Shown: one piece after another, positions 9,233-17,714 of the stretch | Numbering within the stretch: the first letter of the stretch is position 1 | Layout: every line of letters starts with the position of its first letter | DNA from: Clostridium tagluense | Lineage (GTDB): Bacteria; Bacillota; Clostridia; Clostridiales; Clostridiaceae | Assembly: GCF_003865095.1 (NCBI RefSeq) | Contig: NZ_BHYK01000011.1 | Span: 81,697 to 145,696 of the forward strand | Length of the DNA stretch: 64,000 nucleotides | Direction of reading: 5' to 3' | Notes under the pieces: generated by a model | What the model saw: the letters and a program-made list of their open reading frames with translations, nothing else | Database searches by the model: none | Told to the model about the DNA's origin: nothing | Translations under genes and position numbers: made by a program

Positions 9233-9619
9233 CTAGTACCTAATGGATAATTCTCCACTTAGAATTGTGTCTTTAGGCTGTGTCCAAGTAGCTTCAATTA
9301 AAAAATTTATATTTAAGCCTGTTTTATAATTAAATAAAATCTCACTATCATGTAGCATATGATAATTTTTGTAAACTACTAGATTTTTATTGGCTTTATC
9401 TTTAATTATAATTGTCCAAATTCCATTTTTAGGCTGGAATATTTTAGCGGTAATAATTAGTGTCGACCAAAAGCTATTCTTGAGCCCCGTTTCATAAAAT
9501 CCTTTTCCATCATGAATATTTATTTTAAAAGCTTGTAGAATATTATTTCTATTACTTGTTACTGCTTCTTCATCCAGTTCTATTTTTTCGCTTTTCTCAT
9601 TATTTATTAATCCTATCAT
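9233..9619 (-). CDS. Hypothetical protein
   Basis: This 128-residue soluble protein has no signal peptide or membrane helix. Alternating hydrophobic residues in the second half (for example IWTIIIKD and INFLIEAT) suggest a beta-sandwich. I do not recognise a family. The start is well supported by AAGGAGATAGGT immediately before the ATG. It is transcribed towards the MFS gene, about 95 bp away, and may be co-transcribed with it. Nothing else in the context indicates its role. Confidence 0.7.
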   Translation of the reverse strand: MIGLINNEKSEKIELDEEAVTSNRNNILQAFKINIHDGKGFYETGLKNSFWSTLIITAKIFQPKNGIWTIIIKDKANKNLVVYKNYHMLHDSEILFNYKTGLNINFLIEATWTQPKDTILSGELSIRY

Positions 9620-10004
9620 ACCTATCTCCTTATTAATTATTTTAAAGGAATGTGGGATTCAAAGAAAATTTCGCTATCATTTTATTATATGTAGTTATAT
9701 ATATAATGCTACTCTAAAAAGCATTCCTGCAAAAAAACTATAGATACTCCAATAATTTCAAAGTAAATTTGAGCTTTTTAATTGAAAATAGGTAAAGTAG
9801 TAATTACCCTTAGAAAATGTATATATGCATTAGGGTTTTACTATCTTACTTTCTAACAAAAACTTTTTTTATATTGAAATTCGTGAATAAATGAAAATAT
9901 AATAAGAAATTCTTTTATTTATTATTTTAAAGAATTAAAGCGCAAAGAATGCTATAATTGTATTTTGAATTATATATTGTGATTTACGATTAAAGCAAAA
10001 GAAG
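9620..10004. other. Intergenic region with an imperfect inverted repeat
   Basis: The 385-bp divergent gap upstream of ygiQ-like has no open frame with a ribosome site. An imperfect inverted repeat (about 9792-9812 with 9829-9850) places TAGGG/CCCTA arms around an A/T-rich loop and is followed by T-rich sequence. TATAAT at 9953-9958 could be a -10 element for the downstream gene, but I could not find a matching -35. Confidence 0.45.
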
Positions 10005-12029
10005 GTGGAAGTAATTAAAGATAATAAATATTTACCTATTAGTAAAAGTGATATTTTAGATAGAGGTTGGACCGAACTAGATTTTATTATAGTAACTGGT
10101 GATGCATATGTAGATCATCATAGTTTTGGAACAGCAATTATTTCAAGGGTTCTAGAAAATGAAGGCTATAAAGTAGGAATAATAGCTCAACCTGAATGGA
10201 AAGATACAGAAGATTTTAAGAAACTCGGCAAACCAAGACTAGGATTTCTAGTTAATGCTGGTAATATGGATTCTATGGTTAACCATTATACAGTAAGTAA
10301 AAAAATAAGAGAAAAAGATTTGTATTCTCCTGGTGCAAAGATGGGTCTTAGGCCAGATAGAGCAACAATAGTCTACTGTAATAAAATAAGAGAAGCATAC
10401 AAAGGTATTCCTCTTATTATTGGAGGAATAGAAGCAAGTCTAAGGCGGTTTGCACATTATGATTATTGGAGTGACAAGGTAAGAAAGTCCATGTTAATCG
10501 ATAGTGGGGCAGATCTACTAATATTTGGTATGGGTGAAAAACAAGTTGTTAACATTGCAAATAAATTAAATGAAGGTATAGATATAAAAGACATAACGCA
10601 GGAGCTTGGAACCTGTTATGTATCAGAGAATATAGAAAATATTGGTGACCACGTTGAAATAGCATCTTATAAGGAAGTCTGCAATGATATGAAAAAATAT
10701 GCACAGGCTTTTAAAATACAATATGATGAACAAGACCCTATTCGTGGTGGCGTTATAGTACAAAAGCATACTAATAAGTATCTTGTGCAAAACAAACCGG
10801 AAATGCCACTTACTAGAGAAGAATTGGATGTTGTTTATGGCTTGCCTTATCAAAGAAATTATCATCCTATGTATGAAAAGATGGGTGGGATTCCAGCTAT
10901 AGAAGAAGTTCAGTTCAGTTTAGTTAGTTCAAGAGGATGTTTTGGTAGCTGCGCGTTCTGCGCAATAACATTTCATCAAGGTAGAATTGTGCAAAGTAGG
11001 AGTGAAAATTCACTAATAGAGGAAGCAATAGAAATTACAAAATTAAAGGGTTTTAAAGGATATATTCATGATGTAGGAGGTCCAACCGCCAATTTTAGAC
11101 AACCTGCATGTGCTAAACAATTAAAAGTAGGTGCTTGTAGAGATAAACAATGCTTGCATCCTGCTCCTTGTAAGAATTTAAACGTTGATCATATGGAATA
11201 TTTAAATTTGCTTAGGAAACTTCGAGAATTGCCAGATATTAAAAAAGTTTTTATACGTTCAGGTCTGCGTTATGATTATATTATGGCAGATAAAAATGAA
11301 ACCTTTTTTAATGAACTTATTAAGCATCATGTAAGTGGACAACTAAAGGTTGCACCAGAGCATGTTTCTCATAAAGTTTTAAAATTTATGGGTAAACCAG
11401 CGGGTAAAACTTATGATAAATTTAGGGAAAAGTTTTATAAGGCTACTGAGAAAATAGAAAAAAAGCAATATCTTATTCCTTATTTAATGTCTAGCCACCC
11501 AGGGTGTCCAATGAGTTCAGCAGTAGAGCTTGCAGAATATCTTAGGGATACTAATTATCAACCTGAACAAGTTCAAGATTTTTATCCAACGCCAGGAACA
11601 CCATCAACAACTATGTTTTATACTGGACTTGATCCAAATACTCTTGAAGAAGTTCATATACCTAAAACCAAGCATGAAAAAGCCATGCAAAGGGCATTAC
11701 TTCAATATAAAGATCCTATGAAATACGATTTAGTATATTCAGCATTAATAGAAGCAAATAGAGAAGATCTTATTGGTTATGGCCCTAAATGTTTAATAAA
11801 ACCACGTGGGCAAAAAAATAAAGAACACTTAAGTAACACAAACATAAAATCAAAATCAAAAGAAATAAGAGGCAAAGATAAAGGAAACAATATAAAAAGT
11901 AGCACCAGAGATAAACCTATAGATAAAAATTTAAAAAAGAAAAATAAGCCTACAATAACTGAAAATAAGACCAATCATGGAAGTAGACAAGATAATAAAA
12001 ATAAGGTAAGAGGCAAAAAAAGAAGATAG
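10005..12029 (+). CDS. YgiQ family radical SAM protein
   Basis: This 674-residue protein starts its conserved core with LPISKSDI and [11 protein letters not shown], the N-terminal signature of YgiQ (UPF0313). It carries the radical SAM cluster motif CFGSCAFC (CxxxCxxC) at about residues 305-312, with Cys-rich sequence downstream around [12 protein letters not shown]. The last 75 residues are a low-complexity Lys/Asn/Arg tail, longer than in many relatives. The start is uncertain. The GTG at 10005 overlaps the only good ribosome site (AAGGTGG), while an ATT at 10014 sits at ideal spacing; no ATG is available. The biochemical reaction of the family is not established. Confidence 0.9.
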   Translation: MEVIKDNKYLPISKSDILDRGWTELDFIIVTGDAYVDHHSFGTAIISRVLENEGYKVGIIAQPEWKDTEDFKKLGKPRLGFLVNAGNMDSMVNHYTVSKKIREKDLYSPGAKMGLRPDRATIVYCNKIREAYKGIPLIIGGIEASLRRFAHYDYWSDKVRKSMLIDSGADLLIFGMGEKQVVNIANKLNEGIDIKDITQELGTCYVSENIENIGDHVEIASYKEVCNDMKKYAQAFKIQYDEQDPIRGGVIVQKHTNKYLVQNKPEMPLTREELDVVYGLPYQRNYHPMYEKMGGIPAIEEVQFSLVSSRGCFGSCAFCAITFHQGRIVQSRSENSLIEEAIEITKLKGFKGYIHDVGGPTANFRQPACAKQLKVGACRDKQCLHPAPCKNLNVDHMEYLNLLRKLRELPDIKKVFIRSGLRYDYIMADKNETFFNELIKHHVSGQLKVAPEHVSHKVLKFMGKPAGKTYDKFREKFYKATEKIEKKQYLIPYLMSSHPGCPMSSAVELAEYLRDTNYQPEQVQDFYPTPGTPSTTMFYTGLDPNTLEEVHIPKTKHEKAMQRALLQYKDPMKYDLVYSALIEANREDLIGYGPKCLIKPRGQKNKEHLSNTNIKSKSKEIRGKDKGNNIKSSTRDKPIDKNLKKKNKPTITENKTNHGSRQDNKNKVRGKKRR

Positions 12030-12030
12030 T

Positions 12031-12085
12031 GAGTTATAAAAAACGCCTACGTCCATAAAATGGATGTAGGCGTTTTTTATAACTC
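12031..12085. terminator. Long bidirectional terminator
   Basis: A 25-bp inverted repeat with a single G-U-type mismatch (12031-12055 with 12061-12085) has A- and T-tracts built into the stem. It ends both the ygiQ-like gene and the small convergent gene, whose last codons lie within it. Confidence 0.88.
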
Positions 12086-12265
12086 AACTTTAACTATTTT
12101 GTTTATACTCTCTTCTTCTACTAGTTCGCTTTTGCTTAAACCCTTTCGAAAACATCTAATTTGCTTATATTTAACTTTATTCATCTCAAAATCTAAAACA
12201 TCTATCCTATCGCCTTTATAAATAACAGCTTCTTTACTACCTTTTAAAAATACTTGTACTTCCAT
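12077..12265 (-). CDS. Small hypothetical protein
   Basis: This 62-residue soluble protein is rich in Lys and Val/Ile, begins MEVQVFLKG and ends KIVKVEL. Its beta-strand-like pattern suggests a small barrel or SH3-like fold, but I recognise no family. An AAAGGAG sequence is present upstream but too far away (about 25 bp) to be a standard ribosome site, and stop codons block a nearer start. The evidence for translation is therefore moderate. Its C-terminal codons overlap the terminator shared with the convergent ygiQ-like gene. Confidence 0.55.
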   Translation of the reverse strand: MEVQVFLKGSKEAVIYKGDRIDVLDFEMNKVKYKQIRCFRKGLSKSELVEEESINKIVKVEL

Positions 12266-12458
12266 AGTTTTATTTATTAGCTACAGTGCAGCTACTCCTT
12301 TCATTGTTTAATGGTAAAAAAATCATATGTTACTATTTAAATTATAGTTCCATTATCTACATTTATCAAGGTGAAACAAGCAAAGAATTTAATAATAGTT
12401 AACCATTTATTTATTAGTGAATATAATATTAATAAAATAATCGTAGTAGGTGATTAAA

Positions 12459-13361
12459 ATGTATACTAATAGTATTTTAAATTTAATTGGAAATACACCA
12501 CTTATAAGCTTGAAAAAGCTATATGATTCAAATATATTTGCTAAGGCTGAATTTCTTAATCCAGGTGGAAGCATAAAGGACAGAATTGCAAAATTTATGA
12601 TTGAACAAGCAGAAAAAGAAGGACTGCTTACGCATGGAATGACAATAATGGAAGCTACATCAGGGAATACGGGTATAGGGATAACATTAGTAGGAATTCA
12701 AAAGGGATATAAAGTTGTTATTGTAATGCCTGAAAATATGAGTGAGGAAAGAAAGAAGATAATTAGATTGCTAGGAGGAGAACTTATATTAACACCTAGG
12801 TCAGAAAATGTAGAAGGAGCTTTAAATGAAGTTAAAAGACAAATAGAGGCTAATTCCAATATTTTCGTGCCTAATCAATTTACTAACATTAATAATCCAC
12901 TAATTCATTATAATACAACTGCTGTTGAAATATGGAGTGAACTTCAGGGCAATGTAGATATTTTCATATCAGGAATAGGTAGTGGAGGAACACTTCAAGG
13001 TATCGGTTCATTTTTAAAAGACAAGAACCCAAAATGCATAATTGCTGCTGTAGAACCAAAGAATGTTTCTGCTCTTTTAGGGCATACTCCCGGATTCCAC
13101 AAGATACAAGGAATAGGGGATGGATTTATTCCAAAAGTATTAGATGTTTCATTGATTGATGATATAATAATGGTTACTGATGAAGATGCTATTGAGACTT
13201 CTAAAAAAATAGCAAGGGTAGCAGGAGCTTTAGTTGGAATTTCTTCTGGAGCAAATATATGGGCAGCAAAAAAAATGGCAGAGAAATATGGGAAGGATAA
13301 AAATATAGTGACTATTTTGCCAGATAGAGCGGAAAGATATTTTAGTATGGATTTGTTCTAA
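12459..13361 (+). CDS. Cysteine synthase family PLP enzyme
   Basis: This 300-residue fold-type II pyridoxal-phosphate enzyme is related to O-acetylserine sulfhydrylase (CysK) and cystathionine beta-synthase. It would join a sulfur nucleophile to an activated serine. Diagnostic segments are LIGNTPLISL (about 7-16), GGSIKDRIA with the PLP Lys (about 33-41), the substrate loop EATSGNTGIG (about 68-77), the phosphate-binding GIGSGGTLQG and ISSGAN with the PLP-ring serine near the C-terminus. The ATG at 12459 is chosen over an upstream GTG because AGGTGA is correctly spaced before it. No cysE or sulfur genes are adjacent, so cysK itself is not certain. Confidence 0.88.
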   Translation: MYTNSILNLIGNTPLISLKKLYDSNIFAKAEFLNPGGSIKDRIAKFMIEQAEKEGLLTHGMTIMEATSGNTGIGITLVGIQKGYKVVIVMPENMSEERKKIIRLLGGELILTPRSENVEGALNEVKRQIEANSNIFVPNQFTNINNPLIHYNTTAVEIWSELQGNVDIFISGIGSGGTLQGIGSFLKDKNPKCIIAAVEPKNVSALLGHTPGFHKIQGIGDGFIPKVLDVSLIDDIIMVTDEDAIETSKKIARVAGALVGISSGANIWAAKKMAEKYGKDKNIVTILPDRAERYFSMDLF

Positions 13362-13433
13362 GATAAAGTTAAAATGCAGATATCTTTTTACTGAAAATCT
13401 AATATAGATTTATTTCTAAAAGGAGATAAGAAA

Positions 13434-13913
13434 ATGATTTGTAAAGAATATTTATTAGATGCTAATATAGTTATAAAAGTGTGGAATAAATATCCTACCT
13501 TATTAGATACTATTGAAAATGTAGAATGGGTTGATTTTAAAATCTCTGAGGAAATTGCTGGAGAGTTATCCGTAAAAGAATATGCAAAATTCAACGAAGA
13601 CTTTGTACTGTCAAATAAATTTTTAAAATTATTAGGGCATATTATTACTAATAATTGCCCCAGTTTTACTGAAGATTGCATAGGTGGTAGTCCTATTAAA
13701 TATGAGAAGAATAAAAATATATATTTTGTTAATGGAGATAAAATTTCTATAAATGACTATAGCCTAATCCATATTTGCGAAAGGAATAAAGATTATACCC
13801 TTGTGACTGAAGATAAAAAGATGCTCAGAAGTGCAAAAATCATATTAGATGCTTCAAGGGTATTAAACTTTGATCAATTCGTAGATGATTTAAAAGGATT
13901 AAATGTATTATAA
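13434..13913 (+). CDS. PIN-domain-like protein
   Basis: This 159-residue protein begins with a hydrophobic strand ending in LLDANIVIK, where the Asp is the first metal ligand of PIN ribonuclease domains. A conserved Glu lies in EEIAGEL (about 39-45), and the C-terminal half has NDYSLIHIC and LVTEDKKML, which fit the later acidic positions. PIN domains act as metal-dependent RNases, often as VapC toxins. No antitoxin-sized gene is adjacent: the upstream neighbour is a PLP enzyme and the downstream gene is convergent. AAAGGAG precedes the ATG. The toxin role is unsupported; the PIN fold is a reasonable inference. Confidence 0.65.
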   Translation: MICKEYLLDANIVIKVWNKYPTLLDTIENVEWVDFKISEEIAGELSVKEYAKFNEDFVLSNKFLKLLGHIITNNCPSFTEDCIGGSPIKYEKNKNIYFVNGDKISINDYSLIHICERNKDYTLVTEDKKMLRSAKIILDASRVLNFDQFVDDLKGLNVL

Positions 13914-13921
13914 TGACGCAA

Positions 13922-13962
13922 CATAAAAGGCTGCAATTTAGTGAATTGAAGCCTTTTATGCT
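13922..13962. terminator. Bidirectional terminator
   Basis: A 17-bp stem with one mismatch (13922-13938 with 13944-13960) lies between two convergent genes. It contains the AAAAGG/CCTTTT arms typical of two-way terminators. Confidence 0.75.
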
Positions 13963-13980
13963 ATTTTGAACTATTCAAAT

Positions 13981-14568
13981 TTATTTGATGTTTTTTTCTA
14001 AATATTGTTTGAAGTTAAAATTCCATAACTCATAAATTTTAGAATTTTCATCACTAACTGTTGATAAAAATTCATCTAGCACGCCTAAGTTATTTAGGCC
14101 TTTCATTAGATGTCTAGGATAGATTACTTTCTTCGAATAATTATTTTTAGGATCAATGACAGTAATTGAAAAATCTTCTTTTAAGTACAAGTCTTTACAC
14201 CTAATATCTAGTCTCTTAAAATTTAGCTTCTTGAATTCTTCAATAAGCCTTATAATGTTATGTGAGATTTCTTTATTTATACCATGCTTTTTTATATATT
14301 TGTCTAGCCGCTCTCCACTTGCATAATCTCGTACAATGTAGTAATCTCCATGTTCATAAACTTTAGGAAAAAATTTACTTCTTCTAGTTTTCATAAAAAT
14401 ATCATATTCCTTGCTACAAATTCTTTTATTTTTAAAAATTTTGATTACTCTTTGGTTAGGAAGGGAATATACTATTCCATTATGACCAGACCCTAAAAAT
14501 TCTGATGTTCTAAGCATTTTTTCTACTTTGCTATTTAATTGAATATAATAATCGGACTTTTCATTCAT
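13981..14568 (-). CDS. Degenerate protein-kinase-like protein
   Basis: This 195-residue protein has the N-lobe signs of a eukaryotic-type kinase: a glycine loop GSGHNGIVYSL (about 23-33), RVIKIFK with the likely ATP-binding Lys, a following Glu (SKEYDIF), and a hinge-like YYIVRDYASGERL. In the C-lobe the expected HRD catalytic loop reads RLDIRCKDLYL, and the DFG position is replaced by VIDPKNN. It may therefore be a pseudokinase or belong to a lipopolysaccharide-kinase/RIO-like branch. At 195 residues it is shorter than a full kinase domain (about 260). It is cytosolic and has no membrane segment. Confidence 0.6.
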   Translation of the reverse strand: MNEKSDYYIQLNSKVEKMLRTSEFLGSGHNGIVYSLPNQRVIKIFKNKRICSKEYDIFMKTRRSKFFPKVYEHGDYYIVRDYASGERLDKYIKKHGINKEISHNIIRLIEEFKKLNFKRLDIRCKDLYLKEDFSITVIDPKNNYSKKVIYPRHLMKGLNNLGVLDEFLSTVSDENSKIYELWNFNFKQYLEKNIK

Positions 14569-14653
14569 ATTATCATCTTCTTTATAATTATATTACTATA
14601 TTATATGATAGAAGTTTGTAAGTATTTCTTAGATATGAATAAAAATAATATAA

Positions 14654-15109
14654 TTATTTTTTATCTAGATAATTTTTGTTATCCCATGCCATTTTTATTG
14701 CATCATTAATATTATTTGTAAATTTGTTCCTATAAGAAACAAAATTTCTCCCATCTTGAATTATTTTGCCTGTGTTTTGGGGAGGTTCTTTAATTTTAAA
14801 AACCATATCATTGAGATCTTCTAGCCTTTTAATTAGGCTAATATTTTGTTTTTGGAGTTCATCAGCATAAGTGTCAGAATTACATTGAACTATATTTGAA
14901 TTAATCAATGTTTCAGAATACTGAAAGCCTTTAAATATTCCCTTATAATAGGATAGTTCAATAAAATCGCGAATTCTAAGTGAGCTGGTTTGTTTTAATA
15001 ATGATTCTATATAAAAATCCTCTATATCATCCTTCTTAAAGCCGCTTTTAACTGCTCTATTCATAACTCTATCTGCTATTGCTTTAATTTTTATATTCTT
15101 AAAATTCAT
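14654..15109 (-). CDS. Hypothetical protein
   Basis: This 151-residue soluble, basic, mostly helical protein contains one long heptad-like stretch in the middle (QKQNISLIKRLEDLND). I do not recognise it. An AGGAAAATT-type ribosome site precedes the ATG. It lies about 85 bp upstream of the kinase-like gene on the same strand and may be in one transcript with it. No motif indicates a role. Confidence 0.65.
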   Translation of the reverse strand: MNFKNIKIKAIADRVMNRAVKSGFKKDDIEDFYIESLLKQTSSLRIRDFIELSYYKGIFKGFQYSETLINSNIVQCNSDTYADELQKQNISLIKRLEDLNDMVFKIKEPPQNTGKIIQDGRNFVSYRNKFTNNINDAIKMAWDNKNYLDKK

Positions 15110-15203
15110 AATTTTCCTCCACTGTTTAATTTTTCTTTTGATTGTTTGAAATTAATTATAATTTAACCCCATATAATCTTATCAAAATAAGTGCCATGAG
15201 TAA

Positions 15204-15239
15204 ACAAAAAAACCTCAGCACTAAAAATATATGCTGAGG
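15204..15239 (-). terminator. Terminator of the malP transcript
   Basis: CCTCAGCA (15213-15220) pairs with TGCTGAGG (15232-15239). On the minus strand the stem is followed by a run of seven T. It lies about 65 bp beyond the malP stop codon. Confidence 0.8.
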
Positions 15240-15246
15240 CTTATTG

Positions 15247-15310
15247 TTTATTTAAAGATTTTTCGTTTATTTAAACGTTTTTCGTTTATTTAAACGTCTT
15301 ACGTTTATTG
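15247..15310. repeat. 19-bp tandem repeat, about 3.4 units
   Basis: Three consecutive 19-bp units (15247-15265, 15266-15284, 15285-15303) share the core TTTATTTAAACGT with a few substitutions, and a partial fourth begins at 15304. The partial unit contains the malP stop codon, so the repeat lies in the 3' untranslated region between malP and its terminator. Confidence 0.85.
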
Positions 15311-17614
15311 TATTGGAATTTCTAATAAAGCATTTCCATTTAAAGTGTGATCACTGTTATAAATTGATAAGTTAACTGATATGTCATTTTCATTTTGTAT
15401 TTGAAGAATGCTATCATTAAATTTAATGTTTAAAAGTGCACCTCTAAAGGTTATTTTAAAAGAGCATGAGCGCCAGTGCTTAGGGATAAATGGATTTAAT
15501 ATTAATTTATTATCGCAAACTCTGAGACCTCCAAACCCATGGACTACTGCCATCCATGTTCCTGCCATACTAGTAGAGTGACAACCATCCTTTGTGTCGT
15601 TGTTATAATTATCAAGATCAAGTCTAGAAGTCCTTAAATACATTTCATAAGCTTTATCATAATTCCCGATTTTTGTAGCTAATATAGTATGAATGCAAGG
15701 TGACAAAGAGGACTCGTGTACAGTTCTAGGTTCATAAAAATCAAAATTTCTTTTAATTGTATCAGTATCATATTCCCCTTCAAATAAGTAAATACCTTGA
15801 AGTACATCAGCTTGTTTTATAAAGCATGAACGTAGTATTCTATCCCATGACCAGTTTTGATTTATTGGTAGATGTTTTTTATCTAATTCACTAACTAATA
15901 TCTGCTCTTTATCCATATATCCATCTTGTTGAAGAAAAATTCCAAGTTCTTCATCACAAGGATAGTACATATTTTCAATGATATTATTCCAAGTAATGAT
16001 TTCTGAATCCTTAAAATTAAGCTTTTTCTTAAGTTCACTTAATCTTTCAGGTTCATTTTGGCTTAGGTAATTTAAGACCTCAATTGTATACTTTAAAGTC
16101 CAGCAGGCAATTTTATTTGTATACCAATTATTATTTACATTATTTTCATATTCATTAGGTCCAGTAACACCTAGAATCACATATTTATTTTTACTTTTTG
16201 AGAAAGTAGCTCTTTGAGCCCAAAATCTTGATATAGCTGTAAGTACCTCAAAACTAAATTCACCAAGGCAAGACTTATCTCCAGTATAATTCACATAATT
16301 ATAATTAGCATAAGCTATGGCTCCATTTCTGTGTATTTCCTCAAAAGTTATTTCCCACTCATTATGGCATTCCTCACCATTCATTGTTACCATTGGATAA
16401 AGGGCTGCTCCATTTGTAAAACCTAATTTCTCAGCATTTTCTATGGCTTTGTCTAACTGCTTGTACCTATATAATAAAAGATTCTTTGATACTTTTTCCT
16501 GTGAAGTACTTAGATAAAATGGTATGCAATATGCTTCGGTATCCCAGTAAGTGCTTCCACCATATTTTTCACCAGTGAAGCCTTTTGGGCCTATATTTAG
16601 CCTATAATCTTCTCCTGTATAGGTCTGATTTAATTGGAATATATTGAATCTAATTCCTTGCTGCGCTGGAATATCGCCGTCAATAACTATATCGCTTTCC
16701 TTCCACTTTTCTTCCCAAGCATCAGCCTGTTCTTTTAGTAATGTTTCAAATCCATCCATTTTAGCTTTGCTGCAAAGTTTTTTAGTTATTCCAATTAGCT
16801 CATCTTTTTCATAATATCTTGAGGAGGTATTTGCAACATATTTATAAATTACCACTTCATCATTTTCATTGCAATGAACTAACACATTATTAGAAATGTA
16901 TTTTTCACTTTGCTTAAATTCTGCAATTGGTTTAATAATTTCACCGTTTTTAGTTATTTCATAGGTCATATATGTGCAGATGTGGAAATCTAATTTCTTG
17001 GTTTTAAGCATCATATATCCTTCATAAGGTTTAACTTCACTAGAAATCTCATCCCAGAACTTCTCGTCATAATTGGAATCAGAATTCATAACATCTCCAT
17101 CAAGGTAAGGTGTAATCTCTAGTTTACCTTTAAAGTTCAATGGTTTTATAGAATATTTAATTGTGCCTATTTCACCTCGCTTCATACTTATAAATCGTTT
17201 ACTGTTTACTTCAATCTCATTACCGTTTGAAAGTACTGCCACAAAGCTTCTTTGTAAATATCCTTGTTTCATGTTCAAAACTCTCTCAAATTGTTTTACG
17301 CTGCACTTAGCAAGATCTAGTGAAATATCATTAATTTTAATGTTTATACCAATCCAATTTGTTGAATTTAAAACCTTAGCAAAATATTCTGGATAGCCGT
17401 TTTTCCACCACCCAACCCTTGTTTTGTCAGGATAATAGACGCCTGCTATATAATTGCCTTGAAGAGATGTACCACTATAATCTTCTTCAAAATTTGCCCT
17501 TTGTCCCATATATCCATTACCTAAACTAAAAATACTCTCAGATATTTCATTGTTATCTGCATTAAATCCTTGTTCAATAATATTCCATTCGTCTAATTTA
17601 TAATAGTGTTTCAT
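15305..17614 (-). CDS. malP: Glycoside hydrolase family 65 phosphorylase, probably maltose phosphorylase
   Basis: This 769-residue protein splits a disaccharide with phosphate, giving beta-glucose 1-phosphate and glucose. GH65 features include the N-terminal SIFSLGNGYMG, STYWDTEAY in the barrel, and the catalytic Glu in GVTGPNEYENN (near residue 480). Length is normal for the family (750-790). The ATG at 17614 is preferred over one ten codons upstream because AGGAGG lies six bases before it. Adjacent beta-phosphoglucomutase consumes the beta-glucose 1-phosphate, and the neighbouring pullulanase points to alpha-1,4-glucans. Kojibiose and trehalose phosphorylases are in the same family, so substrate is inferred from context. 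No signal peptide: cytosolic. Confidence 0.85.
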   Translation of the reverse strand: MKHYYKLDEWNIIEQGFNADNNEISESIFSLGNGYMGQRANFEEDYSGTSLQGNYIAGVYYPDKTRVGWWKNGYPEYFAKVLNSTNWIGINIKINDISLDLAKCSVKQFERVLNMKQGYLQRSFVAVLSNGNEIEVNSKRFISMKRGEIGTIKYSIKPLNFKGKLEITPYLDGDVMNSDSNYDEKFWDEISSEVKPYEGYMMLKTKKLDFHICTYMTYEITKNGEIIKPIAEFKQSEKYISNNVLVHCNENDEVVIYKYVANTSSRYYEKDELIGITKKLCSKAKMDGFETLLKEQADAWEEKWKESDIVIDGDIPAQQGIRFNIFQLNQTYTGEDYRLNIGPKGFTGEKYGGSTYWDTEAYCIPFYLSTSQEKVSKNLLLYRYKQLDKAIENAEKLGFTNGAALYPMVTMNGEECHNEWEITFEEIHRNGAIAYANYNYVNYTGDKSCLGEFSFEVLTAISRFWAQRATFSKSKNKYVILGVTGPNEYENNVNNNWYTNKIACWTLKYTIEVLNYLSQNEPERLSELKKKLNFKDSEIITWNNIIENMYYPCDEELGIFLQQDGYMDKEQILVSELDKKHLPINQNWSWDRILRSCFIKQADVLQGIYLFEGEYDTDTIKRNFDFYEPRTVHESSLSPCIHTILATKIGNYDKAYEMYLRTSRLDLDNYNNDTKDGCHSTSMAGTWMAVVHGFGGLRVCDNKLILNPFIPKHWRSCSFKITFRGALLNIKFNDSILQIQNENDISVNLSIYNSDHTLNGNALLEIPIQ

Positions 17615-17645
17615 TAAAATCCTCCTAGTTATTCTTAGGGGCATT

Positions 17646-17713
17646 AAACAATTCTCAATTGTTTATCCCATTAGATGTTCTCTGGGGCACAAAACAATTC
17701 TCAATTGTTTTGC
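17646..17713. repeat. Two copies of a 19-bp palindrome between pgmB and malP
   Basis: The sequence AAACAATTCTCAATTGTTT occurs twice, in 17646-17666 and 17693-17712. Each copy is a perfect 8-bp inverted repeat around CTC, and each is flanked by GGGCA on the left. The pair fills most of the 100-bp gap between pgmB and malP. In RNA they would form two equal hairpins; as DNA they could be operators. No T-run follows on the minus strand, so they are not simple terminators. Confidence 0.8.
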
Positions 17714-17714
17714 C

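Noticed and set aside
9661..10004. Riboswitch before the YgiQ-like gene
   Set aside because: The inverted repeat is imperfect and far from the start codon, and it does not match any riboswitch I know.
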